The notes under the pieces were generated by a model. That model did not search any database. It saw nothing but the letters and a program-made list of their open reading frames with translations, and had not been told where the DNA came from. This document shows, one piece after another, positions 44,158 through 52,654 of a stretch of DNA of 64,000 nt. Position 1 is the stretch's first letter. Every line of letters starts with the position of its first letter. Both the position numbers and the translations under genes were made by a program. The stretch is from Flavobacterium aquidurense (GTDB lineage Bacteria > Bacteroidota > Bacteroidia > Flavobacteriales > Flavobacteriaceae), in contig FNPS01000006.1 of NCBI GenBank assembly GCA_900107365.1, forward strand, positions 63,452-127,451. The letters run 5' to 3'.

Positions 44158-46935
44158 TTAAAATTTGACATTATAAGTTATGGTTGGTATCGGTACAGAA
44201 AATATAGATGTTTTATAAGCTTTTATCTGACCCTCTTTTGTAATAAAAAAGATGGAGTAAGGATTGTTTCTTCCTAAAACATTGTAAACAGATATATTCC
44301 AGAAACTGTGCGATAATTTTTTTATTTTATGATTGCCTTCAATATTGAAACCAAGATCTAGTCGGTAGTAATCAGGAATTCTGAATTTGTTTCTGTCACT
44401 ATATAATGTGTATTCCATGCCATTATAAACATAACTTCCAATAGGATAAGTGATTGGTCTTCCTGATTGGTATACAAAATTACCAGATAAACTATATCTT
44501 TTAGTGAATTTGTAATTTAATACAGCACTAACTTCATGTGGCTTATCGAAGCTAGTTGGAAAATAATGCCCATTATTAACTTTTTCATCAATGAACTCAG
44601 TGTTTACTCTAATAAAAGTTCTGGAATAAGTATATCCTAGCCAACCGTTAAGTTTTCCGGCATTCTTCTTTAGTAAAAATTCAACACCATATGCTTTTCC
44701 TTCACCTTGTAATAGTTGTGTTTCAGTATTTTCATTCAGTAACAATTCAGATCCGACCTTATAATCCAGTAAATTATTAGATTTTTTATAATAACCTTCT
44801 AAGCTTAGCTCTATATTGTCGTTATCGAGATTTTTATAAAATCCTAAAGAATATTGTTGGGCTTCTTGAGGGGCAATATTTAAATCAGATAACTTCCATG
44901 AATCAGTTGGCGATTGAGTCGTATTATTTGTTAGTAAATGGATGTATTGATACGTTTTATCAAAACTTGCTTTTACAGAGAAATCATCGGTAAACAAATA
45001 GCGTGCGGCTATCCTTGGTTCAAAACCTCCATAAGTTTTAATGACTTCATTGTTTTTATAATGTTGTGTTCCAACAACGGTATTGTCATTAACCGGAGCG
45101 TTGTTTTCGTAAATTCTTTGTGTTGATTCACCCAGTGCAGAGTAGGATGAATAACGCAATCCCATGCTAATTAATATTTTCTCGCTAAGAGTATAATTGT
45201 CTGAGAAATAAACCGCAGACTCTAATGCTTTTTCATCTTCTATATTTATTGGAATAATAGTCGATTTAGGATCTTTAGGATTTAAATATCCCGGGTCAAC
45301 ATTGTAAAGTTTACTTGAAATACCATAATTAAAAGCATGTTTGCTATTAAGTGAATAATTAGCATTTACGATAAATTGAGTTTCATTTAGTTTGTAACCG
45401 TAATTAAAAGAATTTGGAGTTCCGTTATCATAGTCAATATTAAACTTGTAATTACTATTGGTAAGTATTAAGTCGGCTTTACTTTTGCTGTTAAAGGCGT
45501 GATTCCATTTTAAAGAAACCAATGCATTACTATATTTATAAACGGAATCAGAAGAAATGCTAAAACGATCTTTACTATAATATAGTGTTGATTCAATATT
45601 ATTATTGGTATTTATTTTATGATTGTATTTTATAATTCCATCAAAAAATGCTGCCTGACTATTTTTTAATTGTTCATCATCGAGACTTTTTAAAATCCAT
45701 TCAGAATAAGTAGTTCGTACACCAACTAATAAACTGGATTTGTTTTTTACTATTGGCGTTCCTATAGTAAGATTACTGGTAACAGAACCAATTCCACCTT
45801 CGCCAGAGAATTTTTCGGGATTACCATTTTTAGAAGCAATATCAAAAACAGAAGATAATCTTCCTCCAAATCTCGCAGGAATACTACCCTTATATATGTC
45901 TACTTTACTGGTTGTATAAGGGTTTACGGCAGAGAAAAAACCTAAAAAGTGAGACGTATTATATAAAACTGCATTGTCTAAAAGAATTAAATTTTGATCG
46001 TCTTTTCCTCCTCTAACATTAAATCCTGCAGAACCTTCTCCTGTAGTTTTAATACCCGGCAAGGTTGTGGCAACTCTAAAAATATCTCTCTCTCCAAGAA
46101 CTAAAGGGATGTTTTTTATTCCTTCAACATCAATACTGGAGACACCGGCAATAACATTTTTTACATTTTTGTCTGCATTTTTCTTAATAATGACCTCGTC
46201 TAGTTCGTTTATGTTTTCATAAAGGTCAAGATCTAATTTACCATTGTCATAAACCATTAAGGTTTCTACATCTTTTTTATGATTGATTGACGCGACTTCA
46301 ATGTAATTAAGACCAAACGGGACTTCAATGGTATAATGACCATCATTATCCGTTACGGTACTTATGTCCTTACCACGTACTTTAATGCTTACATTAGAAA
46401 CTGTTTTTCCGGTTTTTTTATTTTTTATGAACCCTGAAAGTGTATAGAATTTTGATTCCCCACCTTTTTTCTCTTTACCAATATAAGTAATGCCAGAGTT
46501 AACTTTGTTGTATTTCAATGTATCATATTGCTGCTGAAATACAGGTTTTGCTACAACGACAGCTTCTACTTTGTTTGGCTGAGCAGTTGTTGAAGGTTCA
46601 AAATAATCATCTGGTAAAGCATCGTAAATAATGCTGTTTTTGGTTAGAATTATTTCTTTGTCAGATATGAAAAAATTTAGATCCGTTTTCTCAAAAATAC
46701 TAGTTAATATATCCTCAACTGAAGTATTTTCATATTTTTTATTGATGATAATAGGCTCGTTTTTAAACCAGTTCTGATCAAAGTAAAATGTGTAATCAGT
46801 AGTTTTTTCAATATTTTCTAATGCTGATTTTAAATCCGTATTATTAAATTCAATGGATATTTTTTTTGTTTTTTCCTGACTAAAAGATAATGCATGAAAA
46901 GTTAATAAAAACAGGGCTAATATAATTTTTCTCAT
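44158..46935 (-). CDS. TonB-dependent receptor with STN and carboxypeptidase-like domains, copy 2
   Basis: 925 residues; signal peptide about 1-19 (HALSFSQ), STN domain at about 25-95, carboxypeptidase-regulatory-like domain at about 160-245 (GFIKNKKTGKTVSNVSIKVRG), plug at about 260-365 (GFNVRGGKDDQNLILLDNA) and barrel to the end. By eye most residues of plug and barrel are shared with copy 1; the last 70 residues differ at only about ten positions. The differences gather in the loops and the STN-linker part. It starts two bases after the small-protein stop. No sigma/anti-sigma pair is nearby. Confidence 0.9.
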   Translation of the reverse strand: MRKIILALFLLTFHALSFSQEKTKKISIEFNNTDLKSALENIEKTTDYTFYFDQNWFKNEPIIINKKYENTSVEDILTSIFEKTDLNFFISDKEIILTKNSIIYDALPDDYFEPSTTAQPNKVEAVVVAKPVFQQQYDTLKYNKVNSGITYIGKEKKGGESKFYTLSGFIKNKKTGKTVSNVSIKVRGKDISTVTDNDGHYTIEVPFGLNYIEVASINHKKDVETLMVYDNGKLDLDLYENINELDEVIIKKNADKNVKNVIAGVSSIDVEGIKNIPLVLGERDIFRVATTLPGIKTTGEGSAGFNVRGGKDDQNLILLDNAVLYNTSHFLGFFSAVNPYTTSKVDIYKGSIPARFGGRLSSVFDIASKNGNPEKFSGEGGIGSVTSNLTIGTPIVKNKSSLLVGVRTTYSEWILKSLDDEQLKNSQAAFFDGIIKYNHKINTNNNIESTLYYSKDRFSISSDSVYKYSNALVSLKWNHAFNSKSKADLILTNSNYKFNIDYDNGTPNSFNYGYKLNETQFIVNANYSLNSKHAFNYGISSKLYNVDPGYLNPKDPKSTIIPINIEDEKALESAVYFSDNYTLSEKILISMGLRYSSYSALGESTQRIYENNAPVNDNTVVGTQHYKNNEVIKTYGGFEPRIAARYLFTDDFSVKASFDKTYQYIHLLTNNTTQSPTDSWKLSDLNIAPQEAQQYSLGFYKNLDNDNIELSLEGYYKKSNNLLDYKVGSELLLNENTETQLLQGEGKAYGVEFLLKKNAGKLNGWLGYTYSRTFIRVNTEFIDEKVNNGHYFPTSFDKPHEVSAVLNYKFTKRYSLSGNFVYQSGRPITYPIGSYVYNGMEYTLYSDRNKFRIPDYYRLDLGFNIEGNHKIKKLSHSFWNISVYNVLGRNNPYSIFFITKEGQIKAYKTSIFSVPIPTITYNVKF

Positions 46936-46937
46936 TT

Positions 46938-47711
46938 TTAATTGGATACATTATTAGAGATAGTGTTTATTTCTTTTATTAAATTTTCAATAAAAACAGT
47001 ATTATCTGATTCCTCTAATTGAACATTCTTATTGTAATAATTTTTTATTTTACTTTTGTACTCAGGAAAAATTTTGATAACGTCACTTTTTGAAATTATC
47101 CTGTAATAGACCTCTTTGTATTTTAAAATAAATTCATTTTTATCTTTAAACTCATCAGTACTATTTTGGTTGACTCCATCGGAAATAGTTTTGGTGTCAA
47201 TTACTTTTTTTCTGCTCTTATGGTGTTTAATGTAAAGAATGTTGTTTTTTGAAAAGATAATTTCCTGATAATAGCCATTCATATCTGGAGGGCATGAAGG
47301 ATTGTTGTAGTTTATATTAACAAATTGCTTATCGTAAATACTAAATCCGGCTGTTTTTTCTTTGATGACATTTATTCCCATATAGTCATATGCGCCAACT
47401 GGTTTGCAAACCAAAACATCATTGTTAACGTCATATTTAAGTTCAACGTTATAGTAGTTCTGATCTTCATATCTAAGAGAGCCCGTGGTAAATTTTCCGG
47501 AAACATAATAACTATGGCTATTGTCCAGTGTTCTGTAATAATTTACATGGCGAGAACCATTGTAAATAGGTAGGTTTTCTTTGCCAACAGTGTTATCAAA
47601 CCAATTATTGATAGAAGTTTTATTGTTGCTTGTCTGGCTGTGTGTAGTGTAAATGTTTAAGAATAATCCAAATATAATAAGGAAAAGTGATCTTTTTTGG
47701 TGATTTTTCAA
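46938..47711 (-). CDS. Small secreted protein leading cassette copy 2
   Basis: 257 residues from TTG 47711; no ATG, GTG or other TTG lies upstream in frame, so TTG appears to be the true start. The signal peptide (LKNHQKRSLFLIIFGLFLNI, cleaved near THSQ) matches copy 1. The mature protein shares only scattered blocks with copy 1 (YYQEIIFSKNNILYIKHHK, FPEYKSKIKNYY, ENLIKEIN), so it is the most diverged member of the cassette. No domain recognised. Confidence 0.75.
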   Translation of the reverse strand: MKNHQKRSLFLIIFGLFLNIYTTHSQTSNNKTSINNWFDNTVGKENLPIYNGSRHVNYYRTLDNSHSYYVSGKFTTGSLRYEDQNYYNVELKYDVNNDVLVCKPVGAYDYMGINVIKEKTAGFSIYDKQFVNINYNNPSCPPDMNGYYQEIIFSKNNILYIKHHKSRKKVIDTKTISDGVNQNSTDEFKDKNEFILKYKEVYYRIISKSDVIKIFPEYKSKIKNYYNKNVQLEESDNTVFIENLIKEINTISNNVSN

Positions 47712-47748
47712 AGGATTGTTTGATTTTGATGATTTGTTTTGATGATTT

Positions 47749-47756
47749 CAAAAGTA
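47749..47756 (-). promoter_or_regulatory. -7 box of cassette copy 2
   Basis: Minus strand TACTTTTG, exact consensus, 37 bases before TTG 47711, preceded by GTAACATTTTTTTGA. Same arrangement as copy 1. Confidence 0.65.
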
Positions 47757-47823
47757 TCAAAAAAATGTTACAAATTTCACCTTTAAGTGTTAAAATGTAA
47801 TAAAATATCTATGTTTTGAAACG

Positions 47824-47857
47824 AAAAACCCCAATTCAAATAAATGAACTGGGGTTT
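47824..47857 (-). terminator. Terminator of pnp
   Basis: Minus strand: AAAACCCCAGTTC and GAATTGGGGTTTT form a 13-bp stem with one wobble, then TTTTTC. It lies 35 bases after the pnp stop. Its sequence and flank are repeated between the two cassettes. Confidence 0.85.
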
Positions 47858-47891
47858 TCTATGAATAAACCTTTAGTAAACTAAGATCTGA

Positions 47892-50027
47892 TTACTCTTT
47901 TTTCTCCTCACGTGGAGGTCTTTGTAAAAGTGCTTTTCTTGACACTTTTTCTTTTTTAGTTTTAGGATCAACACCTAAGTATTTCACTTCAAAAACATCG
48001 CCCATGTTCACTACATCAGTAACGTTTTCAGTACGTTCCCAAGCTAATTCAGAAACGTGTAATAAAACCTCATTTCCTGGCGCAGCAGTATATTCTACTA
48101 CAGCTCCAAAATCTAACATTTTAATTACTTTTACTTCGTAAGCTTCTCCCATTTGTGGTTTAAAAGTGATTGACTTAATTTTAGCCAATACTGCTTCAAT
48201 TCCAGCAGGATCTGTACCTAAGATTTCGATAACACCTTCTTCGTTTACTTCGTTGATTACAATAGTTGTTCCTGTAGCTTTTTGTAATTCCTGAATTACT
48301 TTTCCACCAGGTCCAATTAATGCTCCAATAAAGTTTCCAGGAATAGTTCTGGTAATGATTTTTGGTGAATGCGCTTTTACATCTGCTCTTGGAGCTGCAA
48401 TAGTCTCAGTCAGTTTTCCTAAGATGTGTAAACGTCCTTCACGTGCTTGCCCTAAAGCCTGCTCCATGATATCGTAACGTAAACCATCAATTTTGATATC
48501 CATTTGACAAGCTGTGATACCATCAGCAGTTCCAGTTACTTTAAAGTCCATGTCTCCTAAGTGATCTTCATCTCCTAAAATATCAGACAATACAGCAAAT
48601 TTTTCACCGTCAGTAATCAATCCCATAGCAATTCCAGAAACTGGTTTTACCATTTGAATACCAGCATCCATCAAAGCCATTGTTCCAGCACAAACTGTTG
48701 CCATAGAAGAAGAACCATTAGATTCTAAAACTTCAGAAACAATACGAATTGTGTAAGGACAATCTGCAGGAATCATATTTTTTAATGCTCTTTGAGCTAA
48801 GTTTCCGTGACCAACTTCTCTTCTTGAAGTTCCTCTTAGTGGTTTTGCTTCACCAGTAGAGAAAGGAGGGAAGTTATAGTGTAAATAGAATTTTTCTTCA
48901 CCTTGTTCAGATGGAGAGTCGATTTGATTAGCTTCTCTTGAAGTTCCTAAAGTAACTGTAGCCAAAGCCTGAGTTTCTCCACGAGTAAATAAAGAAGAAC
49001 CATGAACTCTTGGTAAATAATCAGTTTCACACCAGATTGGTCTGATATCTGTAGTTTTTCTACCATCTAAACGAACACCTAATTCTAATACTACATTACG
49101 AACAGCTTCTTTGTTTGTTTTGTAGAAATATTTAGAAACCAAATCTCCATCAGCAGCTAATTCTTCTTCAGTAAATAGAGCTTTCACTTCTTCTTTTACT
49201 TCAGCAAATGCAGCCGTTCTTTCGTGTTTAGCAGATCCAACTTTTGCAATAGCATAAATTTTATCGTATGCTGCAGCTTTTACTTTTTTGTAAATTTCTT
49301 CGTTTTCTTTCTCACCTTCGTAAGTACGAATTTCTTTTTTACCAAAAGCAGCTTGCAAACGCAATTGTGCCTGAATTTGAACTTTAATAGCTTCGTGAGC
49401 AAATTTGATAGCTTCTACCATTTCTGCTTCTGAGATTTCTTTCATCTCTCCTTCAACCATTGCAACAGAATCCATAGAAGCACCAATCATCATATCGATG
49501 TCAGATTTTTCTAAGTCTTCTCTACTTGGGTTGATTACAAATTTTCCATCGATACGTGCAACACGTACTTCAGAAATTAAGTTGTAAAAAGGAATATCTG
49601 AAACAGCTAATGCTGCAGATGCAGCTAAACCAGCTAAAGCGTCTGGCATAACAGTTTCGTCATGAGACATTAACTGAATCATAACTTGAGTTTCAGCGTG
49701 GTAATCGTCTGGGAAAAGCGGACGTAAAACACGGTCAACCAATCTCATTGTTAATACTTCGCTATCACTAGGACGTGCTTCTCTTTTAAAGAAACCTCCT
49801 GGAAAACGACCTGCTGCTGCAAATTTTTCGCGATAATCTACCGTTAATGGTAAAAAATCAACATTTGGGTTAGCGCTACGTGCAGATACTGCTGTTGCAA
49901 GTATCATCGTATCGCCCATTCTTACTACTACAGAACCGTCTGCTTGTTTAGCTAAACGACCTGTCTCGATTGTGATGCTTCTGCCATCACCTAAATCGAT
50001 TTTTTCTACAAATAATTGTGGAATCAT
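47892..50027 (-). CDS. pnp: Polyribonucleotide nucleotidyltransferase (PNPase)
   Basis: 711 residues. PNPase degrades RNA from the 3' end with phosphate and works in mRNA turnover. Two RNase PH domains (about 1-225 and 310-540; [16 protein letters not shown] and RRREV-type core [13 protein letters not shown]), a KH domain (about 555-615, [12 protein letters not shown]) and an S1 domain (about 625-695) are all present, so the enzyme is complete. It follows rpsO, but a terminator and a 219-base leader with a long stem-loop lie between, so the two may be partly uncoupled. A weak AAGGA lies before the ATG. Confidence 0.97.
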   Translation of the reverse strand: MIPQLFVEKIDLGDGRSITIETGRLAKQADGSVVVRMGDTMILATAVSARSANPNVDFLPLTVDYREKFAAAGRFPGGFFKREARPSDSEVLTMRLVDRVLRPLFPDDYHAETQVMIQLMSHDETVMPDALAGLAASAALAVSDIPFYNLISEVRVARIDGKFVINPSREDLEKSDIDMMIGASMDSVAMVEGEMKEISEAEMVEAIKFAHEAIKVQIQAQLRLQAAFGKKEIRTYEGEKENEEIYKKVKAAAYDKIYAIAKVGSAKHERTAAFAEVKEEVKALFTEEELAADGDLVSKYFYKTNKEAVRNVVLELGVRLDGRKTTDIRPIWCETDYLPRVHGSSLFTRGETQALATVTLGTSREANQIDSPSEQGEEKFYLHYNFPPFSTGEAKPLRGTSRREVGHGNLAQRALKNMIPADCPYTIRIVSEVLESNGSSSMATVCAGTMALMDAGIQMVKPVSGIAMGLITDGEKFAVLSDILGDEDHLGDMDFKVTGTADGITACQMDIKIDGLRYDIMEQALGQAREGRLHILGKLTETIAAPRADVKAHSPKIITRTIPGNFIGALIGPGGKVIQELQKATGTTIVINEVNEEGVIEILGTDPAGIEAVLAKIKSITFKPQMGEAYEVKVIKMLDFGAVVEYTAAPGNEVLLHVSELAWERTENVTDVVNMGDVFEVKYLGVDPKTKKEKVSRKALLQRPPREEKKE

Positions 50028-50051
50028 AATTTTTCCTTATTGGTTATACAA

Positions 50052-50106
50052 TGGGTTTTAGTTGTGTTGTAGTTGTTGTGTGTGTAGTTGTTGTTTCTAA
50101 AACCCA
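50052..50106 (-). promoter_or_regulatory. Long stem-loop in the pnp leader
   Basis: TGGGTTTTAG and CTAAAACCCA form a perfect 10-bp stem around a 35-base loop; in the mRNA the loop is almost only A and C (AACAACAACTACACACACAA). It ends about 25 bases before the pnp start. In E. coli a leader stem-loop is cut by RNase III and bound by PNPase for self-control; a like role is possible but unproven. Confidence 0.5.
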
Positions 50107-50206
50107 ATGAAAAACCAAACTTTTTTTAATGTCAATATCAATTTTAAAAATCAATATTTATGCGTTTGTTAAGTTAAAAATCTAAAAATCTGATTTTTAA
50201 TTTAAA

Positions 50207-50237
50207 ATAAAAAAAGAGGCACTTTCGCACCTCTTTT
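50207..50237 (-). terminator. Terminator of rpsO
   Basis: Minus strand: AAAAGAGGTGC, loop GAAA, GTGCCTCTTTT (two wobbles), then a run of T. It begins 10 bases after the rpsO stop. Confidence 0.82.
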
Positions 50238-50246
50238 CTATATTGA

Positions 50247-50513
50247 TTATTTTCTGATATTCAATACTTTGATAATCTCACGATATCTGTTGATCTCTTT
50301 CTTTTTCAAGTAATCCAACAAAGCTCTTCTTTTACCTACTAATAGTACAAGTGAACGCTCAGTGTTGTAATCGTGACGATTTTTTTTCAAGTGTTCAGTT
50401 AAGTGTGAAATTCTGTAAGTGAACAATGCAATCTGACCTTCTGCGCTTCCAGTGTTTGTTGCAGCACCGTGTTGAGCGAAAATCTCTTCTTTCTTTTCTT
50501 TAGTTAAATACAT
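50247..50513 (-). CDS. rpsO: 30S ribosomal protein S15
   Basis: 88 residues, the normal S15 length. S15 binds 16S rRNA and is an early assembly protein of the small subunit. Family blocks are clear: TGSAEGQIALFTYRI, HLTEHLKKNRHDYNTERSL and LVGKRRALLDYLKKKEINRY. It lies upstream of pnp, the common rpsO-pnp order. Confidence 0.97.
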   Translation of the reverse strand: MYLTKEKKEEIFAQHGAATNTGSAEGQIALFTYRISHLTEHLKKNRHDYNTERSLVLLVGKRRALLDYLKKKEINRYREIIKVLNIRK

Positions 50514-50542
50514 TCCAATATTATTTAATGATTTTTATGTAT

Positions 50543-50564
50543 GTCTTTACAACTTTTGTAAGAC
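50543..50564 (-). promoter_or_regulatory. Hairpin at the 5' end of the rpsO mRNA
   Basis: Minus strand GTCTTAC and GTAAAGAC pair with one bulged A around a 7-base loop, right at the predicted transcript start. S15 represses its own mRNA through leader structures in other bacteria; this may be such a site. Confidence 0.35.
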
Positions 50565-50569
50565 GGGTG

Positions 50570-50577
50570 CAAAATTA
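50570..50577 (-). promoter_or_regulatory. -7 box of rpsO
   Basis: Minus strand TAATTTTG, exact consensus, 56 bases before the rpsO start. No TTG stands at the usual distance. Confidence 0.65.
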
Positions 50578-50603
50578 ATACTTTTTTTTCGAAAAATAAA
50601 TTT

Positions 50604-51554
50604 TTAGTACCCATTTTTTGCAATTGTTATAGGAAGCGAATATAAAACTTGTACAGGGACACCTCTAATTGTTCCCGGAATCCACTTTTTAGCACCTTTA
50701 ATTAAACTAATTGCGTTTTCATCCAGACCATAGCCAAGTCCTTTTATTATTTTTGGCTCGACCAAATTTCCTTCTTTATCAACGATAAAAGTTAAATATA
50801 TTTTCCCGTAAACTTTGTTTCTGGCTTCGTTAGGAATATACATTGATTTTCCAACGTAGCTATAAAAGGAATTAATACCTTTTTTTGGACTCGGAGGTTG
50901 ATTTTTTACTGTATAAGGATGTTCAACATTTAAAGAATCTATTGTAACTCCTGAAATTAATTTGCCATTTTCATAATTTTCAGTGAAAGTGGATTTCATT
51001 TTTAGGTTTTTCCCTTTCCAAATACCGTCTGGAAATCCGTTTTTTATTCTGCCACTTTCTTCGGAGTGTTCTTCTGTATCAGAGTAATCTCCGTTTCCGT
51101 CTGCTATTGTTTGTTTTTTTTGAGGATTCCAGAAGTTGTTGATCTTGTACTCAGTATCTCCTTTTTTATTCTCAAAATATTCAATTTCAGATTTTATATT
51201 TCCGTTTTCATACCAGTTGAATTCTTTTCCTGATTTTTTTGTCTTCACAAAATTTACGTTGGACTGCTTGTTACCATTTTCATAATAAGAAATAAATTGC
51301 CCCTCTTTTCTAATAACATCTCTGTCTAAAGTTGTTCCAATAGATTTTAATACTTTGGATTTGTAATATTCTTTGTAGACATATAATTTCTTATCGGTAT
51401 AATAATCTTCAACAATTCTAATATACTTGTAGTTTTCAGCTGAGCTTTCTGTCCAGCAAGAATCAAGAAAAGTTACTTTACTTTCTGCAAGAGATTGCGA
51501 GAATAAATTAGTCGAAATTAAAAGGAAAAATAGTATACGCAAAAATGGTTTCAT
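50604..51554 (-). CDS. Secreted MORN-repeat protein with TonB C-terminal domain
   Basis: 316 residues with a signal peptide (about 1-19, STNLFSQ). The middle holds MORN-like antitoxin-type repeats (SYYENGNKQSNVNF, NWYENGNIKSEIEYF). The last 85 residues are a TonB C-terminal domain (GKIYLTFIVDKEGNLVEPKIIKGLGYGLDENAI). It is annotated in such genomes as energy transducer TonB, but it lacks the N-terminal anchor that couples TonB to ExbBD, so it probably does not transduce energy by itself. It stands alone on the minus strand. Confidence 0.8.
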   Translation of the reverse strand: MKPFLRILFFLLISTNLFSQSLAESKVTFLDSCWTESSAENYKYIRIVEDYYTDKKLYVYKEYYKSKVLKSIGTTLDRDVIRKEGQFISYYENGNKQSNVNFVKTKKSGKEFNWYENGNIKSEIEYFENKKGDTEYKINNFWNPQKKQTIADGNGDYSDTEEHSEESGRIKNGFPDGIWKGKNLKMKSTFTENYENGKLISGVTIDSLNVEHPYTVKNQPPSPKKGINSFYSYVGKSMYIPNEARNKVYGKIYLTFIVDKEGNLVEPKIIKGLGYGLDENAISLIKGAKKWIPGTIRGVPVQVLYSLPITIAKNGY

Positions 51555-51590
51555 AAATTGGCTAAAATAAGATATTCAAATGTATTATTT

Positions 51591-52046
51591 TTAGTACAAT
51601 TTAGCAACTTCTTGATTTACAAACTCCAAAAATCTTTCATCAGCTTCAGTAAACGGATCGATAACATGGCTGTCAATATCAATTTGCCCAATGTTTACGC
51701 CATCAACAAACAGAGGTACCACAATTTCTGATTTTACTGTAAAGCTACAAGCTATATAGTTGTCCTGTGCAGCAACATCAGGAACTACAAAATTGGCATT
51801 GCTTTCTGCAACTTGTCCGCAAATACCTTTTCCAAAAGGAATTACAGTATGATCTGTTTCTGCACCTACATACGGCCCAAGATGTAAGGTTTTGTTTTCG
51901 TGATTGGCGAAATAAAATCCAACCCAGTTGTAGTATTCTACGTTTTCGTTTAATAATTGACAAATTGCCAATAGTTTTTCGTCTCTAATTATATTGTTGT
52001 CAGCAACAATAGCACTTATTTTTGGTTGTAATTCCTGAAATGTCAT
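51591..52046 (-). CDS. GAF-domain protein, free methionine-(R)-sulfoxide reductase-like
   Basis: 151 residues, a single GAF domain of the fRMsr type (NWVGFYFANHENKTLHLGPYVG, IPFGKGICGQVAES, EIVVPLFVDGVNIGQIDIDS). Known fRMsr enzymes reduce free Met-R-sulfoxide using three conserved cysteines. Here Cys76 (KGICG) and Cys100 (YIACSF) are present, but the first cysteine, expected ten residues before Cys76, is His66. Activity may still be possible with the remaining pair. It has its own promoter and is divergent to xrtF. Confidence 0.82.
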   Translation of the reverse strand: MTFQELQPKISAIVADNNIIRDEKLLAICQLLNENVEYYNWVGFYFANHENKTLHLGPYVGAETDHTVIPFGKGICGQVAESNANFVVPDVAAQDNYIACSFTVKSEIVVPLFVDGVNIGQIDIDSHVIDPFTEADERFLEFVNQEVAKLY

Positions 52047-52063
52047 GATGTAAAAATTTTATA

Positions 52064-52071
52064 CAAAAGTA
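52064..52071 (-). promoter_or_regulatory. -7 box of the GAF gene
   Basis: Minus strand TACTTTTG, an exact consensus match, 17 bases before the start. Confidence 0.6.
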
Positions 52072-52096
52072 TTTAAAGCTAATCTCAAAAAATACA

Positions 52097-52104
52097 TAAA
52101 TTTG
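52097..52104 (+). promoter_or_regulatory. -7 box of xrtF
   Basis: TAAATTTG, exact consensus, 13 bases before the TTG start of xrtF. It makes the TTG at 52118 the first usable start. Confidence 0.6.
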
Positions 52105-52117
52105 AAAAAAAATTCTC

Positions 52118-52654
52118 TTGAAAAAATATTTAGTACAATTTAAGCCTTTCTTGATTTTTATAGGCACTTTCTTTTCGGCTTATATTGTGCTGACGTTGCT
52201 TTATAAGTTTTATTTAAACAGTTTTGCCACTAATGATGTTGACGGAATAACAAATGTAGTTGGGCATAATGTAAAACAAATTATGCAATGGTTTAATTGT
52301 GATATTAAAATTCAAAAAAGTGTATTATATCCTTATTTGGAAGTGTGGTATAATAAAAAATTTACCCTACGAATTGTAGAAGGCTGCAACGCAATAAGTG
52401 TCATTATTTTGTTTGCCTCTTTCGTGATTGCCTTTTCCGGAAAATTTAAAACAACTTTATTATTTATAGTTGCAGGAAGTATTTTAATTTATGTTTTAAA
52501 TGTGCTTCGGGTGGCGATTTTAACAGTGTTGTTATTTCGTTTTCCTGAAAATGAACATATTTTACACGGCGTTTTGTTTCCTTTGATTATTTATGGTTTA
52601 GTTTTTATTTTATGGGTATTTTGGGTTAATAAATTTTCAAAATATGCTAAGTAA
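52118..52654 (+). CDS. xrtF: Exosortase family protein XrtF
   Basis: 178 residues from TTG 52118 (no ATG before the catalytic part). Membrane protein with about five helices. The exosortase triad is present: Cys90 in VEGCNAISV, Arg131 in NVLRVAIL and His150 in ILHGVLFP. Exosortases cut and probably transfer proteins that carry a C-terminal sorting signal to the cell envelope. XrtF is a short Bacteroidota type whose target set I do not know. Its 3' end overlaps the partner gene by 11 bases. Confidence 0.9.
   Translation: MKKYLVQFKPFLIFIGTFFSAYIVLTLLYKFYLNSFATNDVDGITNVVGHNVKQIMQWFNCDIKIQKSVLYPYLEVWYNKKFTLRIVEGCNAISVIILFASFVIAFSGKFKTTLLFIVAGSILIYVLNVLRVAILTVLLFRFPENEHILHGVLFPLIIYGLVFILWVFWVNKFSKYAK

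Larger units (their letters stand above)
34536..47891 (-). repeat. Tandem duplication of a four-gene TonB-receptor/DUF4249 cassette
   Basis: Two units, 34536-40987 (copy 1) and 41150-47756 (copy 2), carry the same four genes in the same order and on the same strand. The homology reaches past each promoter into a hairpin: the region 40980-41110 aligns with 47749-47880 (shared words include CAAAAGTAT, TGTTAAAATGTA and TATGAATAAA). The receptor genes are the most alike, the first small gene the least. Confidence 0.85.

Noticed and set aside
50604..51554. True energy-transducing TonB for the receptors nearby
   Set aside because: It has a cleaved signal peptide instead of the membrane anchor that couples to ExbB/ExbD, and no exbBD genes are near.
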